The notes: generated by a model not told the origin, from the sequence alone. 9,732 nt of DNA from an uncultured Roseburia sp. (GCA_910584215.1 CAJTYI010000102.1:1-9732), one strand, 5' to 3'. Positions 1 to 6,736 are shown, numbered from the stretch's first letter. Numbers and translations: made by a program.

Positions 1-92
1 CGCTCGCGGGTTTTGCTATGATTATTTTTGAGTTGGAGGCAATTTATAATCATATCAAAGGAATCTTTGTAAAGGAGGAGAAGACTATATGA
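1..92 (+). CDS. TRAP transporter small permease (DctQ-type), C-terminal end only
   Basis: The gene is cut by the window edge. The frame starting at base 3 is open and encodes about 29 residues, ending at a TGA at 90-92. The visible part begins with a hydrophobic stretch (LAGFAMIIFELEAI) and ends in a short charged tail (KEEKTI), as expected for the last membrane helix and cytoplasmic tail of a small TRAP permease. Its stop overlaps the start of the large permease gene by four bases (ATGA), a usual sign of translational coupling, and dctQ is normally found directly before dctM. The assignment rests mainly on this position; too little sequence is visible to recognise the family by itself. Confidence 0.66.
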   Translation, partial: LAGFAMIIFELEAIYNHIKGIFVKEEKTI

Positions 93-1393
93 GTACGCAG
101 ACGATTGCAATCGCAGTATTGCTGATTAGTTTTATTGTGATGATATTTTTGAGATTTCCTATTGCATATGCGGTAGCCTTGTCTTCCCTTTTTTGCCTGT
201 TATCGCAGGGGCTGCCGTTGACGACGATCTGTCAGCAGATGGTGAAAGGTATCAGTTCCTTCAGTTTGATGGCCGTGCCGTTCTTTATCACGATGGGATG
301 TCTGATGGGCACCGGAGGCATATCGGAAAAACTGATTGCACTAGCCAACGCCTGTGTGGGCTGGATGACTGGAGGCATGGCGATGGTAAATATCGTGGCA
401 TCCTACTTTTTCGGGGGGATTTCCGGTTCTGCGGCTGCGGATACGGCTTCTCTCGGAAGTATCCTGATTCCGATGATGGTAGATCAGGGGTATGACGGCG
501 ATTTTTCCACCGCGGTCACGATTACTTCCTCCTGTGAGGGCCTTTTGGTGCCGCCGAGCCATAATATGGTTATCTACGCGATGTCAGCCGGCGGTGTTTC
601 CGTGGGAAGCCTGTTTCTCGCCGGTTATCTGCCGGGCGCGCTGTTGGCGATCTCCCTGATGGTTGGCTCTTTTATTATCTCAAAGAGAAGAAAATATCCA
701 AAGGGTGATAAGTTCAGTATCAAGGCGCTGGGAAAACAGTTTATTATTTCTTTCTGGGCGCTGGGTGCGGTCGTGATCGTCGTGGTCGGCGTTGTAGCCG
801 GTTGGTTTACGGCGACTGAGTCCGCGGCAATTGCCGTTATCTACAGTTTGATTGTCAGTGTATTTATCTATAAAGGTGTAAACTGGAAAGGCGTATGGCA
901 TATTTTAGAGCAGTGTGTCGACACGTTGTCTATCGTGCTGATATTGATTGCAACGTCGAGCATCTTCGGATACTGCCTTACTACGCTGCATGTGCCGACG
1001 TTGGCGTCAGAGGCGATTATTGGCTTGACGGATAACCCGATTATCATTGCATTGTTATTAAACTTGATTTTACTGGTTCTCGGATGTATTATGGATATGG
1101 CGCCGATTATTTTGATTGCAACGCCTATTTTGCTTCCGATTGCAACGGCGATTGGTATCGATCCGATACAGTTTGGTATTATGATCGTATTGAACTGTGG
1201 TATCGGTCTTTTGACGCCGCCGGTAGGCGCCGTGCTTTTTATCGGTTCCGCGGTCGGGAAGGTAAAGATGGAGAAAGTCGTAAAGGCGACACTGCCGTTC
1301 TATCTTTGCATGATTATCGTATTGCTGCTATTGACCTTTATACCTGAGATCAGCTTGTTCCTGCCGAGAGTTTGGGGCGGCTATACAGGTTAA
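89..1393 (+). CDS. dctM: TRAP transporter large permease (DctM-type)
   Basis: This is the large membrane subunit of a tripartite ATP-independent periplasmic transporter. It carries the substrate across the cytoplasmic membrane using an ion gradient, working with a small permease and an extracellular receptor. The 434-residue length and the string of hydrophobic helices over the whole protein are normal for the family. Conserved family segments are visible: PFFITMGCLMG, the GISGSAAADTASLGSILIP segment from about residue 110, and PPSHN at residues 155-159. PPSHN is a form I associate with YiaN-like sugar-acid permeases, which is recollection and not a computed match. The start has a strong AAAGGAGGAG site at 71-80 and overlaps the upstream dctQ-type stop. 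A YcxB-like gene follows after 15 bases. The matching receptor may be the dctP-type gene at 4475, or another one upstream of this window. The substrate cannot be read from this subunit alone. Confidence 0.93.
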   Translation: MSTQTIAIAVLLISFIVMIFLRFPIAYAVALSSLFCLLSQGLPLTTICQQMVKGISSFSLMAVPFFITMGCLMGTGGISEKLIALANACVGWMTGGMAMVNIVASYFFGGISGSAAADTASLGSILIPMMVDQGYDGDFSTAVTITSSCEGLLVPPSHNMVIYAMSAGGVSVGSLFLAGYLPGALLAISLMVGSFIISKRRKYPKGDKFSIKALGKQFIISFWALGAVVIVVVGVVAGWFTATESAAIAVIYSLIVSVFIYKGVNWKGVWHILEQCVDTLSIVLILIATSSIFGYCLTTLHVPTLASEAIIGLTDNPIIIALLLNLILLVLGCIMDMAPIILIATPILLPIATAIGIDPIQFGIMIVLNCGIGLLTPPVGAVLFIGSAVGKVKMEKVVKATLPFYLCMIIVLLLLTFIPEISLFLPRVWGGYTG

Positions 1394-1408
1394 ATTGCGG
1401 GAGAGCCT

Positions 1409-1885
1409 ATGGATTACACATTTAAAAGTAATATTACGCCGTTTGATCTGTGGCGGTTGTCGATGCGTCGAACTTACCGTTCCATCATCGGTGTGTGCAA
1501 TATCGTATTTACCGTGGCGATTATCATATTGACGGGAAAATTCTTTTATCAGGCCAACGATATCTTGCAGGTATTGATGTTCCTGGGGTGTATTTTGTTC
1601 CCGGTATTGCAGCCGTTTGCAGTCTATCTAAAAGCCAAGGGACAGGCGGCCGTTATCCCGCAGGATATGGAGCTCCATTTTGACGAGCGGGGGCTGCGTG
1701 TTACGGTGGGACAGCAGCGTGAGACGATACCCTGGGGCAAAATGAGAGGAATTGTCAAAGAATACAAGATGCTGATATTATTTTCAGATGCGAGACATGG
1801 CTATATGCTCAGCGACAGGATGCTTGGCAGAGAAAAGGAGATATTTTATCAGGCGGTAAAAGAAAAGATTGGACAGAGTCAGTGA
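1409..1885 (+). CDS. YcxB-like membrane protein
   Basis: This 158-residue protein has two predicted membrane helices, at about residues 25-43 and 53-72. A soluble tail of about 85 residues follows, containing FDERGLRVTVGQQRETIPWGKMRGIVKEYKMLILF (given in outline: residues W, G, I and the final hydrophobic strand are the typical points). A helix pair followed by a small beta-rich tail with an 'IPW...' segment is the pattern of the YcxB-like family, which has no established biochemical role. The start has a GGGAGA site shortly upstream. It lies 15 bases after the permease gene and before a strong terminator, so it is very likely co-transcribed with the TRAP permease. Any role in transport is guessed only from that position. 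The family call is fairly sure, the function unknown. Confidence 0.78.
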   Translation: MDYTFKSNITPFDLWRLSMRRTYRSIIGVCNIVFTVAIIILTGKFFYQANDILQVLMFLGCILFPVLQPFAVYLKAKGQAAVIPQDMELHFDERGLRVTVGQQRETIPWGKMRGIVKEYKMLILFSDARHGYMLSDRMLGREKEIFYQAVKEKIGQSQ

Positions 1886-1890
1886 TCTAA

Positions 1891-1959
1891 GGCGGCGACA
1901 GCGTGAGAACCGTCGGGATGTATCGACATTCCGGCGGGCTCACGTTGCTGCCATTTTTT
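1891..1959 (+). terminator. Strong intrinsic terminator after the permease unit
   Basis: Bases 1891-1921 pair with 1926-1952 around an ATCG loop to form an almost continuous stem of about 26 pairs, with a few G-U pairs and small bulges. The core pairs are GCGTGAG with CTCACG and the loop-closing ATGT with ACAT. Six T bases follow at 1954-1959. It starts six bases after the stop codon of the YcxB-like gene. This is a textbook Rho-independent terminator, although the stem is much longer than usual, which also fits a mobile repeat that has been reused as a terminator. Confidence 0.82.
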
Positions 1960-1960
1960 A

Positions 1961-2050
1961 TGCACAGGGGTGCGAAGTGAAAATAGCTGCTGTTGCAGCA
2001 TGCACCCCACGCAGCGAGTAGGGAAGAAATCTCCCCTACTCGATTGTGCA
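1961..2050. repeat. Nested inverted repeats with a three-way-junction fold
   Basis: Three helices can be drawn with perfect or near-perfect pairing. The outer one is TGCACA (1961-1966) with TGTGCA (2045-2050). Directly inside it, GGGGTGC (1967-1973) pairs with GCACCCC (2002-2008), topped by GCTGC with GCAGC (1986-1999). Beside that, bases 2015-2027 pair with 2030-2042 (CGAGTAGGG with CCCTACTCG). Together they make a closed three-way junction. It may be a structured RNA, a dispersed repeat element, or both. I recognise no named RNA family in it, and base pairing alone does not prove transcription. Confidence 0.55.
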
Positions 2051-2076
2051 GGCCGGCACGAAGAAAATAGCTGCTG
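1979..2076 (+). repeat. 14-base direct repeat GAAAATAGCTGCTG, two copies
   Basis: The identical 14-mer GAAAATAGCTGCTG occurs at 1979-1992 and at 2063-2076. Both copies are preceded by similar sequence (GGTGCGAAGT before the first, GGCACGAA before the second), so the repeated unit is really about 22-24 imperfect bases. The first copy lies inside the inner helix of the three-way junction and the second just downstream of it. The repetition suggests a duplicated or composite intergenic element and not coding sequence. The region from 2051 to the kinase start at 2170 holds a further GGCC/GGCC pairing (2051-2091) and no convincing promoter. Confidence 0.6.
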
Positions 2077-2169
2077 ACGCGGCAAAAGGCCGTTATGATA
2101 TCAATCAGTCCGTTGCTTGGATGATTCGCGAGATACATTTTGTTCTGTGGTAGGCAGGGAGGCATTGCG

Positions 2170-3678
2170 ATGCGCAGACGTTTTTATAAGATATGGCTAT
2201 CGATCACCATCAAACAAAAGATCGTCAGTTACACGGGGGTTATGCTGCTCATCATCATCTTGTCTGTGCTTTTAAATCTGTGGATGGTACGCTTTTCGCT
2301 GTTGGATTTCAACAATATTTTGCAGGACAACGTAAAGTGCAGCAACCTGTCGGGGTGTCTGGAGAATGAGAGAGCGCTGTTTCGCGCTTATATAAAAAGT
2401 GGGCAGGATGACACAAAAACCAGGCTATTGCGGGCCATGGAAGATACCCGGAGGGCAGTCGAGGCGATGCCTTTCGATTATGCCAAGATCGGGGAGGAGC
2501 GCTATGCGCGGACATGGTCAATCCGCAATTGTTATGAGGTGTACCGGGAGCGGAGGGATACGATGCTTGAGATGCCAGAGAAAGAGACAGGCTATATCCG
2601 CAAACTCTATGAAGTGTATGATATGCAGGACTATCTGCAGGGGTATGCCAAAATGCTGATGTCAGAGACGTTGGTGTCGGGCAGCGCCGTCTACCAAAAG
2701 ATGGTGCCATGGCTGGTGCGGGTGCCGATTATCATTGGAGTGATCGGTTACTTCCTGTTATTTTTGATGGTGCGCATGAGCCGCCTGACCTATCAGGCGA
2801 TTGTGGACCCGATCATGAAACTGGTGCGCATATCAAAAAAGATTGCAGCCAATGATTTTTTTGTGGAGGATGTGACGGTAGACAACGAGGACGAGATGGG
2901 AGAGCTGGTGCACGCGTTCAACAAAATGAAGTATGCGACCGGAGAATACATTATGGCATTGGAGGAAAAGCGGAAAACGCTTGATCTATTGCACGAAGAG
3001 GAGCGGGCGATGCTGGAGACAGAAAAGCGTCTGGAATCGATGAATCTGGAATTGTTAAAGAGTCAGATTCAGCCGCATTTTCTGTTTAACACGCTAAATG
3101 TTATCGGCGGCATGGCGACGCTGGAGGACGCCGTGACGACGGAGAAGATGATTCAGGCGCTAAGCTCTATTTTTCGTTATAATTTAAAGACGCCGGAGGC
3201 GGAGGTGATTTTGGCGCGGGAATTAAAAGTGGTCGAGGATTATCTGTACTTACAACAGATGCGCTTTGGAAACAGGGTACTCTATGAGATTGATAACGGG
3301 GTAAATGATCAAAAAGTATGGGTGCCCACGTTTACGTTTCAGCCTTTGGTGGAAAACGCCATAATCCATGGGCTTTCGCCCAAGGAGGAGGGCGGGAAGA
3401 TTCGTATCCGTATCTGGCAGCGGCAGAATTTGCTTCACATTACCGTTGCCGACAGCGGTGTGGGAATGACGGCAGAGCAGCGAGAAAAGCTGCAGCGGCG
3501 GCTGGAGGACCGGTCGGACGCGCGCAGTGGTATCGGGATTTCCAATGTCTACCGGAGAATTTATGCGATGTACGAAAACGGAAGTATGCATATTTACAGC
3601 AGGAAAGACGTAGGGACAGTGGCCGTTTTAAAGATACCGCAGAATGAAAAGAGGCAGCAGGAACAGGGGGTGAAGTGA
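2170..3678 (+). CDS. Sensor histidine kinase, LytS/YesM type with HAMP domain
   Basis: This membrane sensor senses a signal outside the cell and phosphorylates the response regulator encoded next to it. From the N-terminus it shows a membrane helix at about residues 18-40, an extracellular region of about 140 residues that looks wholly helical, a second helix at about 183-203, a HAMP domain to about 262, and a coiled linker. The His-kinase domain follows with the phospho-acceptor in QIQPHFLFNTLN (His303). The ATPase domain has its N box in PLVENAIIHG (Asn396), DSGVGM (Asp428) and GIGISN (from Gly454). The ATG at 2170 is chosen because GGGAGG lies seven bases before it; an in-frame TTG at 2140 would add ten residues and has no such site. 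Its stop overlaps the regulator start by one base. The length, 502 residues, is normal. The ligand is not readable from sequence. Confidence 0.93.
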   Translation: MRRRFYKIWLSITIKQKIVSYTGVMLLIIILSVLLNLWMVRFSLLDFNNILQDNVKCSNLSGCLENERALFRAYIKSGQDDTKTRLLRAMEDTRRAVEAMPFDYAKIGEERYARTWSIRNCYEVYRERRDTMLEMPEKETGYIRKLYEVYDMQDYLQGYAKMLMSETLVSGSAVYQKMVPWLVRVPIIIGVIGYFLLFLMVRMSRLTYQAIVDPIMKLVRISKKIAANDFFVEDVTVDNEDEMGELVHAFNKMKYATGEYIMALEEKRKTLDLLHEEERAMLETEKRLESMNLELLKSQIQPHFLFNTLNVIGGMATLEDAVTTEKMIQALSSIFRYNLKTPEAEVILARELKVVEDYLYLQQMRFGNRVLYEIDNGVNDQKVWVPTFTFQPLVENAIIHGLSPKEEGGKIRIRIWQRQNLLHITVADSGVGMTAEQREKLQRRLEDRSDARSGIGISNVYRRIYAMYENGSMHIYSRKDVGTVAVLKIPQNEKRQQEQGVK

Positions 3679-4466
3679 TGTATCGCATTTTGGTGGCGGA
3701 TGATGAATCCATAGAGCGCAAAGTGGTGAGAAAGAGGATTGAGAAAAATTTTATGAGCCAGCTTGAGGTGGTGGAAGCGGTCAACGGCAGGGAAGCGGTG
3801 GAGCTATTTGAGCGGGAGAATTGCCATATTGCGCTGCTCGATATCGAGATGCCGGGCATTAACGGTCTTGCGGCGGCGGAACGAATCAGGGAACAACACA
3901 AAAAAATTTGTATCATTTTTTTGACGGCCTTCGACGAATTTAGCTATGCGAAGCGCGCAATTTCCGTGGGAGCCTTAGATTATCTGCTGAAGCCGGGGAC
4001 GGAGGAAGAGCTTGTCATGGTGCTTGAGGAGGCAATCCGCAGGACTGATGAGCAGTTGGAGGCGCCGGAGAATACTGCCGAGCAGCCGGACGAAGCGGCG
4101 GGAGAAGCGGATGAGGCTTTTGCAGAAAATATCCGTGTCAACGCAGTGACGGACTATATCAGAGGCTATATCGAAAAGCATTACATGGATGATATTTCAT
4201 TGCAGGAGATTGCCAGTTCGCTGAATTATTCGGACGCCTACTTTTGCAAGCTGTTTAAACAGTGTTTTGACAAGAGCTTTGTGGTTTATCTCTCGGAATA
4301 CCGTGTGGGGCAGTCAAAAGCGCTTCTGGCGGATGTTTCGATCAATATCAAGGATATCAGTTTAAAGGTGGGGTATCGCGATTCCAATTATTTTGCCAAG
4401 GTGTTTAAGCGGATGGTGGGGATGACGCCCAGCGATTACAGGCTGATGATATTACGGCAGAAGTGA
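3678..4466 (+). CDS. Response regulator with AraC-type DNA-binding domain (YesN type)
   Basis: This cytoplasmic transcription factor is the expected partner of the upstream kinase. The receiver domain covers about residues 1-122, with the acidic pair Asp8-Asp9, the phospho-acceptor Asp55 in LLDIEMPG, Thr83 and Lys105 in LLKPG, all in their usual places. An acidic, low-complexity linker follows (about 125-150, rich in Glu and Ala). The two helix-turn-helix units of an AraC domain come next, marked by ISLQEIASSLNYSDAYFCKLF and ISLKVGYRDSNYFAKVFKR and ending in GMTPSDYR. The ATG at 3678 overlaps the kinase stop (TGATG); a GTG at 3675 is a possible alternative three bases upstream. The likely targets are the TRAP genes and its own unit, an inference from position. 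The length, 262 residues, is normal for YesN-type regulators, which are often 250-530. Confidence 0.94.
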   Translation: MYRILVADDESIERKVVRKRIEKNFMSQLEVVEAVNGREAVELFERENCHIALLDIEMPGINGLAAAERIREQHKKICIIFLTAFDEFSYAKRAISVGALDYLLKPGTEEELVMVLEEAIRRTDEQLEAPENTAEQPDEAAGEADEAFAENIRVNAVTDYIRGYIEKHYMDDISLQEIASSLNYSDAYFCKLFKQCFDKSFVVYLSEYRVGQSKALLADVSINIKDISLKVGYRDSNYFAKVFKRMVGMTPSDYRLMILRQK

Positions 4467-4474
4467 GGATGGCA

Positions 4475-5491
4475 ATGAAGATCAGAGGAAGATTCAAGAT
4501 TGTCCTGCCAGTCGTGTTGATTGTGCTGGCGGCAGTGTGTGCATGCTGGATATTCGAGCGGGAGACGAACCGCACGGTAGTGCCGGAATATGTGTTTACC
4601 TACGCCGAAAATCAGGCAGAGGATTACCCGACGACGGAAGGCGGAAAGAGATTTGCCGAGCTGGTCGGGGAGCGCACCGAGGGGCGTATACAAATTTTGG
4701 TCAAGCCTGGCGCTGTGCTTGGCAGTGAGACCCAGGTAATCAGCCAGATGCGTTACGGCGGCATCGATTTTGCGCGCGTGTCGTTGGCGCAGGTGGCGGA
4801 CGCCGCGCCGAAAATGAATGTATTGCAGATGCCGTATCTGTATCAGGATTCCGAGCATATGTGGCGGGTGCTCGAGGGAAGACTTGGGGACGAGTTTCTC
4901 GCGGAAACGGAGCAGATCGATCTGATCGGACTCTCGTGGTATGATGCGGGGGCGAGGAATTTTTATTCTACGGATAAACCCATCACCTGTCTTGCCGATA
5001 TGCGGGGGATGCGAATCCGTGTGCAGGAGTCCGACACCATGAAAGATATTGTGGAGGCGCTGGGGGCGACGGCGGTGCCCATCACTTATGCAGACGTCTA
5101 TTCCGCCATGGAACGCGGCGTGGTGGAGGGAGCGGAAAATAACTGGCCGTCCTACGAATCGACGACGCACTATGAGGTGGCGCCCTATTACACCATCGAT
5201 GAGCACTCGAGAATACCCGAATTACAGCTCTGCTCGCGATATACCTGGGAGAAACTATCGCAGGAAGATCAGGAGATAATCCGCGCCTGCGCGCGCGAGT
5301 CCGCACTTTATGAGAGAGAATTGTGGAAAGAGCGCGAGGAGAAGTCAAGAGAAGTTGCTGTTGCGCATGGAACCGTGGTGGTAGAATTGTCACAGAGAGA
5401 AAAAAGAAAGTTTCAGGCGGCCATGCAGGGCGTCTATGAGAAATATTGTGGCGAGTATCTTGATATCATTGAAGAGATTCGCGAGTATTAG
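4475..5491 (+). CDS. dctP: TRAP transporter solute-binding protein (DctP-type)
   Basis: This is an extracytoplasmic receptor that binds a small acid and presents it to a TRAP permease or a sensor. An N-terminal membrane segment covers about residues 9-26, with cysteines at 22 and 24. VCAC could act as a weak lipobox, otherwise the segment would be an uncleaved anchor. The receptor fold follows, with family landmarks: GSETQVISQMRYGGIDFA, MPYLYQDSEHMW, and the segment MRGMRIRVQ, whose Arg182 matches the position of the arginine that holds the substrate carboxylate. AENNWPSYES (from Ala220) and WEKLSQEDQEII come after it. The ATG at 4475 is preferred because GAGG ends six bases before it; GTG at 4463 and ATG at 4469 are worse placed. 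It starts eight bases after the regulator stop, so it shares the sensor transcript and not that of the permease. The length of 338 residues is usual. Confidence 0.92.
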   Translation: MKIRGRFKIVLPVVLIVLAAVCACWIFERETNRTVVPEYVFTYAENQAEDYPTTEGGKRFAELVGERTEGRIQILVKPGAVLGSETQVISQMRYGGIDFARVSLAQVADAAPKMNVLQMPYLYQDSEHMWRVLEGRLGDEFLAETEQIDLIGLSWYDAGARNFYSTDKPITCLADMRGMRIRVQESDTMKDIVEALGATAVPITYADVYSAMERGVVEGAENNWPSYESTTHYEVAPYYTIDEHSRIPELQLCSRYTWEKLSQEDQEIIRACARESALYERELWKEREEKSREVAVAHGTVVVELSQREKRKFQAAMQGVYEKYCGEYLDIIEEIREY

Positions 5492-5508
5492 AGAAAAGGA
5501 GAACATAA

Positions 5509-5850
5509 ATGAAGACAACGAAAAATCAGATTTGGAATTTCAACGGGGATATTGAGGGCGAACATGCGGCGGCAGGTATCGAACGCAAGGTTTTAGCTTA
5601 CGCGGACGAGATGATGTGTGTGGAAAATCATTTTGAACAGGGCGCGATCGGGGCTATGCACCATCATCCGCACACCCAGATTACTTATGTGGTCAGCGGG
5701 GAGTTTGAATTTACAGTGGATGGGCAAAAAAAGATTGTCCGTGCCGGCGACTGCCTGTTAAAGAGAAATGCTGTGGAGCATGGATGTGTCTGCCTGGAGG
5801 CGGGGATTTTGCTGGATATCTTTCAGCCAATGAGGGAAGATTTTGTGTGA
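5509..5850 (+). CDS. kdgF: Cupin protein resembling KdgF (unsaturated uronate ring-opening)
   Basis: This single-domain cupin has 113 residues. The metal-binding motif is complete: His51 and His53 in MHHHPHTQITYVVSG, Gln57 in the position often held by Glu, and His91 in the second motif (HGCVCLEAG). The ending LLDIFQPMREDF and the HGCVC segment closely match what I remember of KdgF, which converts 4,5-unsaturated uronates, released from pectin or alginate by lyases, into the linear keto form used by later enzymes. I recall this likeness and have not computed it. A strong AAAGGAG site lies eight bases before the ATG, and the gap to the dctP-type gene is only 17 bases, so it is the last gene of the sensor unit. 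This supports a uronate substrate for the whole locus. A general sugar-binding cupin of unknown role is the alternative. Confidence 0.78.
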   Translation: MKTTKNQIWNFNGDIEGEHAAAGIERKVLAYADEMMCVENHFEQGAIGAMHHHPHTQITYVVSGEFEFTVDGQKKIVRAGDCLLKRNAVEHGCVCLEAGILLDIFQPMREDFV

Positions 5851-5888
5851 CGCTCATCGCGTATGCTTCATAAACGGCGGCGGTGTAT

Positions 5889-5933
5889 GCAGCGTGGGTG
5901 CGAAAACTGACTTGTGCGGTAAAGATACGCTGC
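5889..5933 (+). terminator. Possible weak terminator or hairpin after kdgF
   Basis: GCAGCGT (5889-5895) pairs perfectly with ACGCTGC (5927-5933) across a 31-base loop. A loose AAGCAACATTTT tail follows. It is placed where the sensor unit should end, but the loop is long and the T-run short and displaced, so it is only a candidate. Confidence 0.3.
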
Positions 5934-5949
5934 AAGCAACATTTTCCAG

Positions 5950-5978
5950 TTGAGAATTCTTTCTGGAATGTTTATAAT
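5950..5978 (+). promoter_or_regulatory. Sigma-A promoter for the DUF1653 gene
   Basis: TTGAGA (5950-5955) and TATAAT (5973-5978, a perfect -10 box) are separated by 17 bases, ideal for a housekeeping promoter. Transcription would begin near 5985, giving a leader of about 65 bases. The arms TTCCAG (5944-5949) and CTGGAA (5963-5968) flank and overlap the -35 region, so a regulator could bind here. Confidence 0.8.
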
Positions 5979-5990
5979 AAAAGAATATAA

Positions 5991-6012
5991 CTGCCAGAAT
6001 TTTTCATGGCAG
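5991..6012 (+). other. 5' leader hairpin CTGCCA/TGGCAG
   Basis: A perfect six-base stem (5991-5996 with 6007-6012) and a 10-base loop lie near the very start of the predicted DUF1653 transcript. It may stabilise the mRNA 5' end or be an operator. It is too small to be called a riboswitch, and no T-run follows. Confidence 0.45.
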
Positions 6013-6049
6013 GGAAACTTTTGGAAAGCGTAAGAAAGAGAGTGACAGC

Positions 6050-6736
6050 ATGGAGCATACACCAAAGAGCGGAGAATTGTATCGTCATTTCAAAAATAAA
6101 CTGTATCAGATTATCGCCGTGGCCTCCCACACAGAGACGGGCGAGGAGCTGGTGATCTATCAGGCGCTGTATGGGGATTACAGAGTATACGCGAGACCTC
6201 TGGAAATGTTTGTCGGCGAGGTGGACCATCAGAAATACCCGGACGTGGCACAGAGATATCGTTTTGAGCGGGTGGAGCGGCAAAGTCTTGCCGCAGAGAC
6301 AGACTCAAAATCAGCCTTTCCCGCGGATGACCAGAAACTGCCGCTGTCAAAGGAGGATGAATTGGTGGAAAAACTGGCCATACGTTTTTTAATGGATGCG
6401 CCAGAAGATGCCGGGATAACGGCGGATGACTGTGAGGAAGACAGTCTGCCGGATAAAGGAACTGGCAGTTTGCCCAGTCAGGGAGATGAGATTGCGGCTG
6501 ACGAAGTGTCACAGATACATCCTAAACTTATGGAATTTTTGGACACGGACGATTTGGAGGAGCGGTATCATATCTTAGTATCCATGCGCGACTGCGTGGA
6601 CGATCGGATGATCAATAATATGGCTGTAGTCAGCGATGTAGTGATACCGGAGGGGGATATTGCGGACCGCTATGAGCAGCTTAAATACTGTATCCGCACC
6701 AAACAGCGCTATGAGAGTGACCGCGGCAGGTTTTAA
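6050..6736 (+). CDS. DUF1653 protein with uncharacterised C-terminal domain
   Basis: The protein has 228 residues. The N-terminal part (about 5-55) is a DUF1653 domain, with its characteristic wording: GELYRHFKNKLYQI, SHTETGEELVIYQALYGDY and ARPLEMF. DUF1653 proteins are usually about 70-residue single domains of unknown function. Here an acidic, low-complexity linker (about 75-160) and a second compact domain (about 158-228, starting at HPKLMEFLDTDDLEERYHIL) follow. I recall similar tails in Lachnospiraceae proteins, but no function. No signal peptide or membrane helix is seen, so it is probably cytoplasmic. The ribosome site is weak (GAGAG ending about seven bases before the ATG), in contrast with the strong promoter upstream. 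It stands as a single gene or as the first of two with the methyltransferase gene, 103 bases downstream. Confidence 0.83.
   Translation: MEHTPKSGELYRHFKNKLYQIIAVASHTETGEELVIYQALYGDYRVYARPLEMFVGEVDHQKYPDVAQRYRFERVERQSLAAETDSKSAFPADDQKLPLSKEDELVEKLAIRFLMDAPEDAGITADDCEEDSLPDKGTGSLPSQGDEIAADEVSQIHPKLMEFLDTDDLEERYHILVSMRDCVDDRMINNMAVVSDVVIPEGDIADRYEQLKYCIRTKQRYESDRGRF

Noticed and set aside
2113..2139. Promoter TTGCTT / TACATT before the sensor kinase gene
   Set aside because: The spacer is only 15 bases and both boxes are imperfect. The kinase unit must have a promoter somewhere, but I cannot place it with confidence.
1879..2165. Two small open frames on the - strand in the gap before the kinase gene
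   Set aside because: They run straight through the terminator stem and the three-way junction, and their apparent internal repetition (QQLFS twice) just reflects the 14-base DNA repeat.
2140..2169. Upstream TTG start for the sensor kinase
   Set aside because: The ATG at 2170 has GGGAGG at the right distance, while the TTG has none; the ten extra residues look random.
4436..5206. A 256-codon open frame on the - strand
   Set aside because: It lies entirely opposite the dctP-type gene, apart from the end of the regulator gene, has a His/Arg-rich composition typical of antisense frames, and has no ribosome site or family resemblance.
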